Shown here: positions 1 to 6,231 of the stretch, piece after piece
Layout of the letters: the number at the start of each line of letters is the position of its first letter
Position numbering within the stretch: position 1 is the stretch's first letter
Source of the DNA: JAVVFH01 sp032250585
GTDB lineage: Bacteria; Pseudomonadota; Gammaproteobacteria; Xanthomonadales; SZUA-36
Direction: 5' to 3'
Assembly: GCA_032250585.1 (NCBI GenBank)
Contig: JAVVFH010000182.1
Span: forward strand, 1-6,999
Length of the DNA stretch: 6,999 bases
Program-made: the position numbers and the translations under genes
Notes under the pieces: generated by a model
The model's input: only the letters and a program-made list of their open reading frames with translations
What the model was told of the DNA's origin: nothing
Databases searched by the model: none

Positions 1-375
1 CCCTACGACAAGGGTTGCCGCCGGGTCGGGTGTCGGCGAGCTGGGCACGCCGGAAAGGGTGGGCGCGCCGTAGACCCCGCGGAACACCTCCACCCGGGCG
101 GTGAGTCCCGCCGCGGTGGTCACCCCCGTAAAGCCCACCGCGACGGCGGTGGGCCGCACCGAGAGGGAATCGCCGGCGATGAACAGGGTTGCCGTGTCGG
201 TGGCCAGATTGGCCACCTCCGGGTAGCGGTCCGACACGCCGAGCGTGACGGCTTGGGTCGCCTCCTGGTTCCCCGCGCTATCACGGGAATAGTACTCCAG
301 GGTGTGGGCACCTGCATCGGGCACCTGGAACGGGTAGGCCGGCCGGAACTCGCCCGCGTGCGGATGCTGATCAGG
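1..375 (-). CDS. Fragment of a secreted/surface Ig-like repeat protein, partial at left edge
   Basis: On the minus strand an open frame, different from the GldG frame, runs from a stop at 376-378 through the left edge without interruption. It gives protein-like sequence only from about position 357 onward. It contains the stretch VPDAGAHTLEYYSRDSAGN (about 328-272), which matches the pattern of extracellular Ig-like or OmpL47-type repeat modules (a gap, then HTLEYYS.D.AGN.E). Valine/threonine/alanine-rich, beta-strand-like sequence follows, ending in a proline/serine/threonine-rich stretch near the edge. No start codon, signal peptide or upstream part is present: the sequence before the module belongs to gldG in another frame. 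I read it as the interior of a larger exported protein joined abruptly to gldG. The family assignment rests on motif appearance only; the true 5' limit is unknown. Confidence 0.45.
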
Positions 376-1817
376 TCACGATTCCCCAACAGATTATCCA
401 CCGCGTTGACCACGATCGCCGCGTTGTCGGCAAAGGCGGAAACCAGGCTCTCCCCGAGAAACGGCTGCTTCTGCACCCACAGACGGTCGGTGAGCAAGTC
501 GGTGTCGGCAAACAGCAGCACCTGGATGCCGAACTCCGTCGAACGGGACAAATGCTCGCCCGACGACCCTTCCGGCGCCTCGATGACCGCCTCGGCCGGG
601 CCGCTGATGCGGGCCGCCAGCGTATAGCGTTCCCCGGTCGGGTTGAAGCCCGTCATCAAGTCGGTGGGATTGGCCAGAAAGCGCAAACGCGACGCGTCCA
701 TCGGCGCGGCATTCTCACTGCTCTGCACCAGCGCCTCGAATCGGGTCTCGCCCTCGCCGGTCGTCTCCAGCCAACCCGTCGACGACAGATTCACGACCTC
801 CAGGTCGGCGCTGACGATGTCTTCGTCGTTCAGGCCCTCGGCGGGAACCGACAGAATGCCGATGTGGCGGGACTGGCTGGTGCCGACGCCGTATTGCAGG
901 TCGCCGATGACGCGCGACGGGTCGTAGGCCACACCCCATGCGTCCAGCAAAGCGCCCAGCGATGAAGAACTGCCGGCCTGCATGCGGGCCATGGGGTCGT
1001 TCGGATCACCGCGGTCCGCTTCCGCGAAAGGATCCATGAACGCGACCAGCCGCCCGCCGCGCAGCACGAATTGCTCCACCTCGTACAACATCTCCTGATC
1101 CAGCTTTTTCGGATGCACGAGCAGCAGCAGGTCGATGTCGTCCGGCAATTCCCCGGCCGCGGCTTCCACCGGCCGGATATCGAACAACTGCTGGAGCTGA
1201 TCGTAGATCACCCACTGCTCGCGCATGGCCTGGGTCGCCGGGTCGAAGCCCGCGGTCATCGGCAGCGAGCTGAGCAGGCCGATGACCTTGCGCTCGGGAC
1301 TGCCCAGCGTCGAGATGATCTTGGCCAGGTCGTACTCGAGAAACTTTTCCTGCGACGGCTGCAGAAACGGCATGGTCTGAACGTCATCCAATGAATTGGT
1401 GGCGGCGATGCCCAGGTACAGCGACTCGCCGGCGGCCCCCACCGGCACGGCCTGCAGGCCAAACCCGGCGGCCTGGTCCTCCGCTTCGGAGAACGGTTCC
1501 GGGTCGACGCGCCGTACGTTGAGCCGACCGTCGGCGTGATTGACGAACTCCTCGATCAACTCCTGCACCCGGTTCGCGTAACTGCGGATCTGCGGCAGGT
1601 CGCGACTCGCATCTTCTGAAAAGAAAAAGTACAGAGTGACCGGTTCCTCGAGACCCTCGAGAATGTTCTGCGTCCCCTCGCTCAGCGTATACAGCCGGTT
1701 TTCTGTCAGATCGAAACGCAAGCCCGTCAGCAGATTCGCCGACAGCATGCTGACAGCGACGAACAGCACCACGAGCAGGGCCAGTGACGCCAGGGAATAG
1801 ATGGATTTTTTCTGCAT
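120..1817 (-). CDS. GldG-family ABC transporter auxiliary protein, 3' end replaced (chimeric ORF)
   Basis: The product is a membrane-anchored periplasmic protein of the GldG / ABC-type auxiliary family that works with a GldA-like ATPase and GldF-like permease; the substrate is unknown. Visible features are an N-terminal membrane helix (residues about 8-32), then the family hallmark RFDLTENRLYTLSEGT (about 34-49), a thioredoxin-like alpha/beta region, a DDIDLLLLVHPKKL-type strand, and GGRLVAFMDPF (about 255-265). Late in the protein comes NRDLISIRTRA (about 479-489), which in this family precedes roughly 100 further residues and a C-terminal membrane helix. Those are missing. After residue about 489 (position about 351) the frame reads Arg/Pro/Ser/Thr-rich nonsense to a stop at 120, while another frame carries unrelated Ig-like protein. 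The first 489 residues are therefore genuine and the last about 76 are not. The start ATG lies 10 bases after the permease stop, with AAAGAG directly upstream. Family confidence is high; integrity of the gene is doubtful. Confidence 0.85.
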   Translation of the reverse strand: MQKKSIYSLASLALLVVLFVAVSMLSANLLTGLRFDLTENRLYTLSEGTQNILEGLEEPVTLYFFFSEDASRDLPQIRSYANRVQELIEEFVNHADGRLNVRRVDPEPFSEAEDQAAGFGLQAVPVGAAGESLYLGIAATNSLDDVQTMPFLQPSQEKFLEYDLAKIISTLGSPERKVIGLLSSLPMTAGFDPATQAMREQWVIYDQLQQLFDIRPVEAAAGELPDDIDLLLLVHPKKLDQEMLYEVEQFVLRGGRLVAFMDPFAEADRGDPNDPMARMQAGSSSSLGALLDAWGVAYDPSRVIGDLQYGVGTSQSRHIGILSVPAEGLNDEDIVSADLEVVNLSSTGWLETTGEGETRFEALVQSSENAAPMDASRLRFLANPTDLMTGFNPTGERYTLAARISGPAEAVIEAPEGSSGEHLSRSTEFGIQVLLFADTDLLTDRLWVQKQPFLGESLVSAFADNAAIVVNAVDNLLGNRDLISIRTRASSGRPTRSRCPMQVPTPWSTIPVIARGTRRRPKPSRSACRTATRRWPIWPPTRQPCSSPAIPSRCGPPPSRWALRG

Positions 1818-1827
1818 CTCTTTGCTC

Positions 1828-2574
1828 TCAGTCCGCTTTCTTGAGTTCCAGGACGATGGTGTTGACCACCAGCCAGAAGGTGATGACCAGGCCGAAATAA
1901 ACCAGGTCGCGAAGGTCGATCACGCCCTTCGAAATCGCCGCGAAATGCGCCAGAAAGCTGAAGTCCGCGATGGTGTCCAGCAGCGCCTGCGGCGCCCATC
2001 CGGTAAACAGGTTCATGACCATGGGCAGGCCGCTGAGCAGAAAACCGAAGCACACCACCACGGCCAGAATGAATGCGACCACCTGGTTCCGGGTGATCGC
2101 GGACATGCACGAACCGATCGCCAGGAAGCCCCCCGCCATCAGCCAGCTGCCGATGTAGCCGGCCAGTATCACGCCGTTGTCCGGCTTGCCCAGGTAATTG
2201 ACTGTCAGCCACAACGGAAAGGTCAGCAGCAACGCGAGCCCGACGAACACCCAGGCGGCCAGGAACTTGCCGACCACCGCCTGCGCGGTCGTCACCGGCA
2301 GCGTCAGCAGCAATTCAATGGTCCCGGAACGGCGTTCCTCCGCCCACAGGCGCATGGCGACCGCCGGCACCAGGAACAGGTACAGCCAAGGGTGAAACTG
2401 GAAAAATGGCTCGAGGTCAGCCATGCCGCGCTCGTAGAAAGAGCCGATATAAAACGTAAATACGCCGGACATCACCAGGAAAATCACGATGAACACCCAG
2501 GCGACGGGGGTCGAAAAATAGCCGGAAAATTCACGGCGCGTTACATTCAGGGTGGCGTTGATCGGGCCGTTCAT
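1828..2574 (-). CDS. ABC-2 type transporter permease (GldF-like)
   Basis: This is the membrane subunit of the ABC system, 248 residues, expected in the inner membrane. About six hydrophobic helices are visible (roughly 23-43, 62-78, 100-122, 137-159, 165-187, 222-243). Between helices 2 and 3 lies RLWAEERRSGTIELLLTLPV (about 75-94), the signature loop of the GldF / ABC-2 permease group that couples to the ATPase. The length is usual for the family. Its ATG shares one base with the TGA of the upstream ATPase gene (a TGATG junction), which suggests translational coupling; GGGGAG lies upstream inside the ATPase end. The gldG-type gene follows after 10 bases. The substrate cannot be told from sequence: relatives range from gliding motility complexes to export systems in non-gliding bacteria. 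Confidence 0.93.
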   Translation of the reverse strand: MNGPINATLNVTRREFSGYFSTPVAWVFIVIFLVMSGVFTFYIGSFYERGMADLEPFFQFHPWLYLFLVPAVAMRLWAEERRSGTIELLLTLPVTTAQAVVGKFLAAWVFVGLALLLTFPLWLTVNYLGKPDNGVILAGYIGSWLMAGGFLAIGSCMSAITRNQVVAFILAVVVCFGFLLSGLPMVMNLFTGWAPQALLDTIADFSFLAHFAAISKGVIDLRDLVYFGLVITFWLVVNTIVLELKKAD

Positions 2575-3506
2575 CAGGAGGTCTCCCCGCGCGTCACGTG
2601 GCGGAATACTTCATCCAGCCGGCCGGCTTCCAGGCGCAGTTCGCTGACCGACCAGCCGTGCTGGCGCACCGCATCGGAAACCACTTCGAAAAGCTTGCCG
2701 TCCGCGGCCGGGAAGACCGTCAGTTCGCCCTCGCGCAATTCGACTTTACGCGCCTCCGGCAGTTCGCTGAGGATACTGGCGACACGTTCGGGCTGATCCA
2801 CGACCAGCGTCACCGCGTTGTGGTAGCGGGACCGGGCGATCAGTTCCGCCGGCTTTTCGTCGACCAGCAACCGGCCGTCCGAAATAATCATCGCCCGGTT
2901 GCACAGGGCATGCACTTCTTCCAGCAGATGGGTCGAAATCACGATGATCTTGTCCCGCGACATGGCCCCGATCAACTGCCTGACTTCGTGCTTCTGGTTG
3001 GGGTCCAGGCCGTCGGTGGGTTCGTCGAGAATCAACACCTGCGGGTCGTGCAGGATCGCTTGCGCCAGGCCGACGCGGCGTTTGAAGCCCTTGGACAGGG
3101 TTTCGATGACCTGCTCGGTGACCGCGCCCAGGTTCAGGCGGTCCATTGCCGAGCCGGCGGCATCGACCGCCGTTTTGCCCTTGAAACCGCGCACGCGGGC
3201 GATGAATTCCAGGAACTTGCGCACCGTCATTTCACCGTAGCTCGGCGCGCCCTCCGGCAGGTAGCCGATGCATTGGCGAGCCGCCAGCGAATCGCTCAGG
3301 ATGTCGTGACCGTTGATCACGGCCGTGCCGCCGCTTGGCAGCAGGAAGCCGGTGAGCATCTTCATGGTCGTTGATTTCCCCGCGCCGTTCGGGCCGAGGA
3401 AGCCCAACACCTCGCCGGCGCCCACCTCGAAACTCAATTTGTCCACCGCCACCAGGTCGCCGTAACGCTTGGACAGCGCGCGGGCCTCTATCTTCAGATC
3501 ACTCAT
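2574..3506 (-). CDS. ABC transporter ATP-binding protein (GldA-like)
   Basis: This is the cytoplasmic ATPase that powers the adjacent permease. All nucleotide-binding motifs are visible: Walker A GPNGAGKST (residues 38-46), GYLPEGAPSY (81-90) where the usual Q-loop glutamine is glutamate, the signature LSKGFKRR (137-144), Walker B VLILDEP (157-163), a GLDP D-loop and the switch histidine in STHLLEE (H193). LSKG instead of LSGG and PE in the Q-loop are normal in the GldA-type subgroup, so they are not signs of inactivity. Residues about 230-305 form the C-terminal extension common in ABC-2 ATPases. The ATG at 3506 is supported by GGGGAG about seven bases upstream. The gene is first in an ATPase-permease-GldG operon. 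Substrate is unknown. Confidence 0.95.
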   Translation of the reverse strand: MSDLKIEARALSKRYGDLVAVDKLSFEVGAGEVLGFLGPNGAGKSTTMKMLTGFLLPSGGTAVINGHDILSDSLAARQCIGYLPEGAPSYGEMTVRKFLEFIARVRGFKGKTAVDAAGSAMDRLNLGAVTEQVIETLSKGFKRRVGLAQAILHDPQVLILDEPTDGLDPNQKHEVRQLIGAMSRDKIIVISTHLLEEVHALCNRAMIISDGRLLVDEKPAELIARSRYHNAVTLVVDQPERVASILSELPEARKVELREGELTVFPAADGKLFEVVSDAVRQHGWSVSELRLEAGRLDEVFRHVTRGETS

Positions 3507-3537
3507 TGCGACTCCCCGCCGACTCTTTGCTGCTCAT
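3499..3537 (-). other. Possible 12-codon leader ORF overlapping the ATPase start
   Basis: An ATG at 3537 on the minus strand opens a short frame, MSSKESAGSRNE, ending in TGA at 3501-3499. It therefore overlaps the ATPase ATG (3506-3504) in another frame. It has its own plausible ribosome binding site, GGAG six bases upstream of the ATG. The ATPase binding site GGGGAG lies inside it. This could couple ATPase translation to a leader peptide or simply be chance; the peptide shows no run of one amino acid that would indicate classical attenuation. Confidence 0.25.
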
Positions 3538-3633
3538 TCAAGTCTCCAGATTGCTCTTGCTTGTATCCGGCGCCAAAGCCGGACCGGAACGCGGACCGGC
3601 GAATGCGCCGACCCCCACGACTCCGACGGCGAA

Positions 3634-3662
3634 ATTCTCGGGCCGCAGCGCTCCAATTTCAA
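3634..3662 (-). promoter_or_regulatory. Candidate sigma-70-type promoter for the ABC operon
   Basis: On the minus strand, TTGAAA (plus positions 3657-3662; five of six matches to TTGACA) is followed after 17 bases by GAGAAT (3634-3639; four of six matches to TATAAT). Transcription would start near 3625-3628, about 120 bases before the ATPase start, in the only non-coding region upstream of the operon. It was found by eye, and matches of this quality arise by chance. Confidence 0.25.
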
Positions 3663-4090
3663 GTGCGCGCTTTCAGCCACCGACGTTAAGCGATATGTTT
3701 CCCACTCGCAGAAAACCATTCAACGGACGCGGGGACGATGAACCCGGCGCAACCGATCGAACGCGACCACCTGCCCGCGGGCCTGCCGGACCGTCCCGCA
3801 TCGGCGCCGTACCGGCACCGCCGGGGCCCCACCACACCCGGGCACCCGATCGCTACCCACAACATCTCCGGATTCAAGCCCTATTATGCAGCAGTGAACG
3901 TCACCCGGTCCGAACATCTGCGGCTGGCCGCGCTCTTTTCGCCAAAGACCGTTTATTCCGCGATGCCGGCAGCCACGCGAGATCATGCGCTCGATAATCA
4001 ACCCGGGTCGGCGCGTCATCCGCCAGGACTGCCTGTGTTACCTTATGGAGCAGATTCGTTTCGAGAATTAATCGTCATCGGGCAATGATC

Positions 4091-4097
4091 GAAGGAG
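4091..4097 (+). promoter_or_regulatory. Ribosome binding site of the PspB-like gene
   Basis: GAAGGAG, a near-perfect Shine-Dalgarno sequence, ends nine bases before the ATG at 4107 and 15 before a second in-frame ATG at 4113. The spacing favours 4107 as the start. Confidence 0.65.
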
Positions 4098-4106
4098 CAA
4101 ACGGGG

Positions 4107-4349
4107 ATGAGTATGTGGACAGCCATCGTTCTGATCGTAATTGCGGGTATCGTCGGCGAGGCCTGGCGCCACCACGTCAAGGCGCGCGCATCCGGCGTCA
4201 AAGCGGATGAAATCGACGCCCTGAAAAAGCAGATCGATCGCGTGGACAGCGAATTGCGCGAGCGGATACAGACACTGGAACGCATCGTCACGGATCGCCA
4301 GGAAGATCTCAAGCAGCAGTTCGACCGGATGGAGCGGACGGGCTCTTAA
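4107..4349 (+). CDS. Small PspB-like membrane protein with coiled coil
   Basis: This 80-residue protein has one N-terminal membrane helix (about residues 4-20, TAIVLIVIAGIVGEAW), a short basic stretch (RHHVKAR) that should face the cytoplasm, then a highly charged, probably coiled-coil tail (about 33-77). The segment LRERIQTLERI (50-60) closely resembles the C-terminal part of E. coli PspB (MRERIQALESI, from memory), and the overall plan and size also match. PspB is an inner-membrane component of the phage shock response, where it helps release PspF from PspA inhibition. No pspA, pspC or pspF is nearby, so this looks like an orphan relative rather than part of a psp operon. It stands alone, divergent from the ABC operon and convergent with the response regulator gene. 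The coding nature is well supported by the ribosome binding site and protein pattern; the function is inferred. Confidence 0.85.
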   Translation: MSMWTAIVLIVIAGIVGEAWRHHVKARASGVKADEIDALKKQIDRVDSELRERIQTLERIVTDRQEDLKQQFDRMERTGS

Positions 4350-4396
4350 TCCGCCTCGGTGAATCATGCAGGCCTTGGGCTGCTGCGCTGTCGGGC

Positions 4397-5038
4397 TTAA
4401 ATCTGCCCCAGCTCGAATGCCTTGAGCACCGCGCGGGTCCGGTCGCGCACGCCCATTTTCGACAGGATGTTGGACACGTGGTTTTTCACCGTGCCTTCGG
4501 CGACACCGAGGGAGGTCGCAATTTCCTTGTTGCTGTAACCGCCTGCCATCAGCCGCAGAATCTCCGTTTCCCGCTCGGTCAGCGGGTCCGGCTGCTCAAG
4601 CGAGCTGAACTCGTTCTGCAGGTTTTCCAGGCCCTGCAGCAAACGCTGCGTCACCGCCGGCTTAACGACCGTGCCGCCGTCGGCGACCGTCTGCACCGCA
4701 TGGACCAGCACCTCCAGCGACACGTCCTTGAGCAGGTAGCCTTTGGCGCCCGCCTGGATGCCGGCCAGCACCAGTTCGTCGTCGTCGAAGGTGGTCAGAA
4801 TGATGGTCGGCGGCAGTTCATCGCGAGAAGCCAGTTCGCGCAGCAGGTCCAGGCCCGACATGTTGGGCATGCGCAAGTCCAGCAGCAACACGTCGGGCGC
4901 CGTTTCCGGGATCATCCGCAGCGCCTCGACCCCGTCCGCGGCCTCGGCGACGACTTCGATTTTCTCGGACAGTTCAAGCAGGCTGCGAACGCCTTTGCGC
5001 ACCAGGTTCTGGTCGTCCACCAACATGACACGGATCAT
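4397..5038 (-). CDS. NarL/LuxR-type response regulator
   Basis: This 213-residue DNA-binding response regulator is the partner of the adjacent kinase. The receiver domain (residues 1 to about 118) shows the acidic pair D8-D9, the phosphoacceptor aspartate in LLLDLRMP (D54), the switch threonine in ILTTFDDDE (T82 or T83) and the conserved lysine in YLLKD (K104). A linker leads to a LuxR-type helix-turn-helix (about 148-213) with LTERETEILRLMAGGYSNKE, then GTVKNHVSNILSKM. I chose the ATG at 5038 (MIRVMLVDDQ) over an in-frame TTG at 5074: the receiver begins right there, GAGGAAGG lies a few bases upstream, and the ATG overlaps the kinase TGA as ATGA. The shorter protein has normal family length. 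Target genes are unknown; autoregulation or control of neighbouring genes is possible but not shown. Confidence 0.95.
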   Translation of the reverse strand: MIRVMLVDDQNLVRKGVRSLLELSEKIEVVAEAADGVEALRMIPETAPDVLLLDLRMPNMSGLDLLRELASRDELPPTIILTTFDDDELVLAGIQAGAKGYLLKDVSLEVLVHAVQTVADGGTVVKPAVTQRLLQGLENLQNEFSSLEQPDPLTERETEILRLMAGGYSNKEIATSLGVAEGTVKNHVSNILSKMGVRDRTRAVLKAFELGQI

Positions 5039-6198
5039 CTGCCTTCCTCTGCCGGCACCCAGGCGCGCAGGCAAAAGCCGGCGCCCGGACTGCTTTCGAT
5101 TTCGAGTTCTCCGCCGATCTGCCGCAGCCTTTCAGTCATGCCGCGCAAACCGTTGCCCGCTTCCACGGCGCTCACCCCGCGGCCGTCATCGCGGGCCGTC
5201 AGCGCGACGCCGTTCTCGTCGTGAACCAGGCCGAGCCACAGGTTCCTCGCCTGGGCGTGCCGGACGCTGTTGGTGATTATTTCCTGGGCGCATCGCAGCA
5301 GCACCTGCGCGCGCTGCGGGTCGGTCATCGACAGCTCCGAGGGCAGGTCCAGGTGTACCCTCGGTTCCGGCACACCGCCGACCAGGGTCCGCAGCGCCGC
5401 CGCCAGGTCCACCTTGTCGTCCAGCCGCATGCCGCTGACCACCTCCCGCACGTCCGCCAGCAGCAGCCTGGCCAGCGAATGCGCCTGCTGCACGTGTGCC
5501 AACGCCTTGCCCTCGACCAGGTGTGTCGCGACTTCCAGGTTCAGGGTCAGCGCCGTCAGGTGGTGACCGACGAGGTCGTGCAGCTCACGGGCGATGCGCA
5601 CGCGTTCGGCAATGCGGGTGTTGTCGGCCAGCAGGGCCTGAGTGGCGCGCAACTCGGAATTCATTTTACGCAATTCGTCGCGCGCGGCGTTCTGGCGCAG
5701 CGCCACGATGCCACTCATGAAGGCGAACAGCGAGATGCCCAGGAACAGTCCGCTGGTCAGCGCCGCGTCGCCGAGAGAAATGTCCGGAATGGCGGCGAGA
5801 ATCACCACCAGCAGCAGGTTCTGCGCGATCAGCCACGCGATAGCCAGTGCGGTCGCCAGCAGCCATGGCAGCAGGCCCGCCACGATTAACAGCAGTATGC
5901 CGCCCAGCGCGGTCTGCGACATGACGCTGACGCCCAGTGCGCAGACCGTCAGCAGCGACAGCACCAACAGCCGCTGCACGGGCCCCGGCCGGCGCGGCAG
6001 CATGCGAACCTGGTTCCAGTAGCTCAGGCCGAAAACCAGGTACAACGCCCACCAGGAAAGGTAGGGCAGCATCGGCAGCGGACTGTCGTACCACAAGCGC
6101 GCCAGCAATAGCGGTATCGACGCGCAAAGCCAGACGAACAGGCCTGCATAGCGCAACAGTTCGACCGGCCGGTTCCTGTTTGCCAAAAAATCCGTCAT
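5035..6198 (-). CDS. NarL-family sensor histidine kinase with six membrane helices
   Basis: This 387-residue inner-membrane sensor kinase resembles the DesK/LiaS group in architecture. The first about 166 residues form roughly six hydrophobic helices (about 14-34, 43-61, 74-94, 98-117, 119-137, 146-166) with very short loops and no periplasmic domain, so the signal is probably sensed in the membrane or through a partner protein. A coiled coil (about 166-200) leads to the HisKA_3 dimerisation helix, RIARELHDLVGHHL, with the phosphorylated histidine at 207 and a DxxxH phosphatase motif (D208-H212). The ATPase domain shows the N box (EIITNSVRHA, N310), G1 box (DDGRG, 337-341) and G2 box (GNGLRGM, 349-354 region). 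All catalytic motifs are intact. The start ATG is 33 bases after the FHA gene stop, with a weak AGG ribosome binding site; the end overlaps the regulator ATG by four bases. The stimulus is unknown. Confidence 0.95.
   Translation of the reverse strand: MTDFLANRNRPVELLRYAGLFVWLCASIPLLLARLWYDSPLPMLPYLSWWALYLVFGLSYWNQVRMLPRRPGPVQRLLVLSLLTVCALGVSVMSQTALGGILLLIVAGLLPWLLATALAIAWLIAQNLLLVVILAAIPDISLGDAALTSGLFLGISLFAFMSGIVALRQNAARDELRKMNSELRATQALLADNTRIAERVRIARELHDLVGHHLTALTLNLEVATHLVEGKALAHVQQAHSLARLLLADVREVVSGMRLDDKVDLAAALRTLVGGVPEPRVHLDLPSELSMTDPQRAQVLLRCAQEIITNSVRHAQARNLWLGLVHDENGVALTARDDGRGVSAVEAGNGLRGMTERLRQIGGELEIESSPGAGFCLRAWVPAEEGR
5042..5049 (-). promoter_or_regulatory. Ribosome binding site of the response regulator
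   Basis: On the minus strand GAGGAAGG lies inside the end of the kinase gene, just upstream of the ATG at 5038. It decides the regulator start in favour of 5038 and indicates translational coupling with the kinase. Confidence 0.6.
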
Positions 6199-6231
6199 TG
6201 CGCCTGTCTGCTCGCCGCTACGGCCGTTGAT

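Larger units (their letters stand above)
3538..4106. other. Long divergent intergenic region without a convincing gene
   Basis: These about 570 bases separate the minus-strand ABC operon from the plus-strand PspB-like gene and must hold the promoters of both. Open frames exist on both strands, but their products are proline/arginine-rich and resemble no family I know. The best is a plus-strand frame at 3738-4088 (116 codons, ending 18 bases before the PspB-like ATG), which has many GC-ending codons in its first half but only a poor ribosome binding site. GGACCGG occurs twice close together (about 3581-3599), with a related inverted copy near 3905. TATTAT at 3882-3887 could be a -10 box on the plus strand but lacks a good -35 partner. 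I found no sigma-54 type GG-N10-GC element good enough to suggest PspF control. Confidence 0.5.

Noticed and set aside
253..965. Overlapping plus-strand open frames opposite the gldG-type gene
   Set aside because: They lie antisense to a clearly recognised protein, their products are low-complexity and Arg/His-rich, and none has a credible ribosome binding site or family pattern.
1801..2796. 331-codon plus-strand frame opposite the permease and ATPase genes
   Set aside because: The product is rich in Gln, His, Arg and Asp, typical of the antisense of GC-rich genes, and the opposite strand encodes two unmistakable ABC subunits.
2574..3506. LSKG signature and Q-loop glutamate in the ATPase as signs of an inactive enzyme
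   Set aside because: Both variants are usual in GldA-type ABC ATPases, and Walker A, Walker B, D-loop and switch histidine are intact.
3840..3853. GG-N10-GC spacing that might be a sigma-54 promoter for the PspB-like gene
   Set aside because: Only the dinucleotide spacing fits; the surrounding bases do not follow the TGGCAC...TTGC pattern, and it is about 250 bases from the start codon.
3720..4019. 99-codon minus-strand frame in the intergenic region
   Set aside because: Arg/Gly-rich product with no hydrophobic core or family motif, and no supporting ribosome binding site.
4350..4396. Possible bidirectional terminator between the convergent PspB-like and regulator genes
   Set aside because: The 47-base gap has no strong inverted repeat followed by a T-run on either strand that I can see.
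4478..5889. Long plus-strand frames opposite the regulator and kinase genes
   Set aside because: They mirror high-GC coding sequence; their Gln/Arg/His-rich products match no known family, while the minus strand carries complete two-component motifs.
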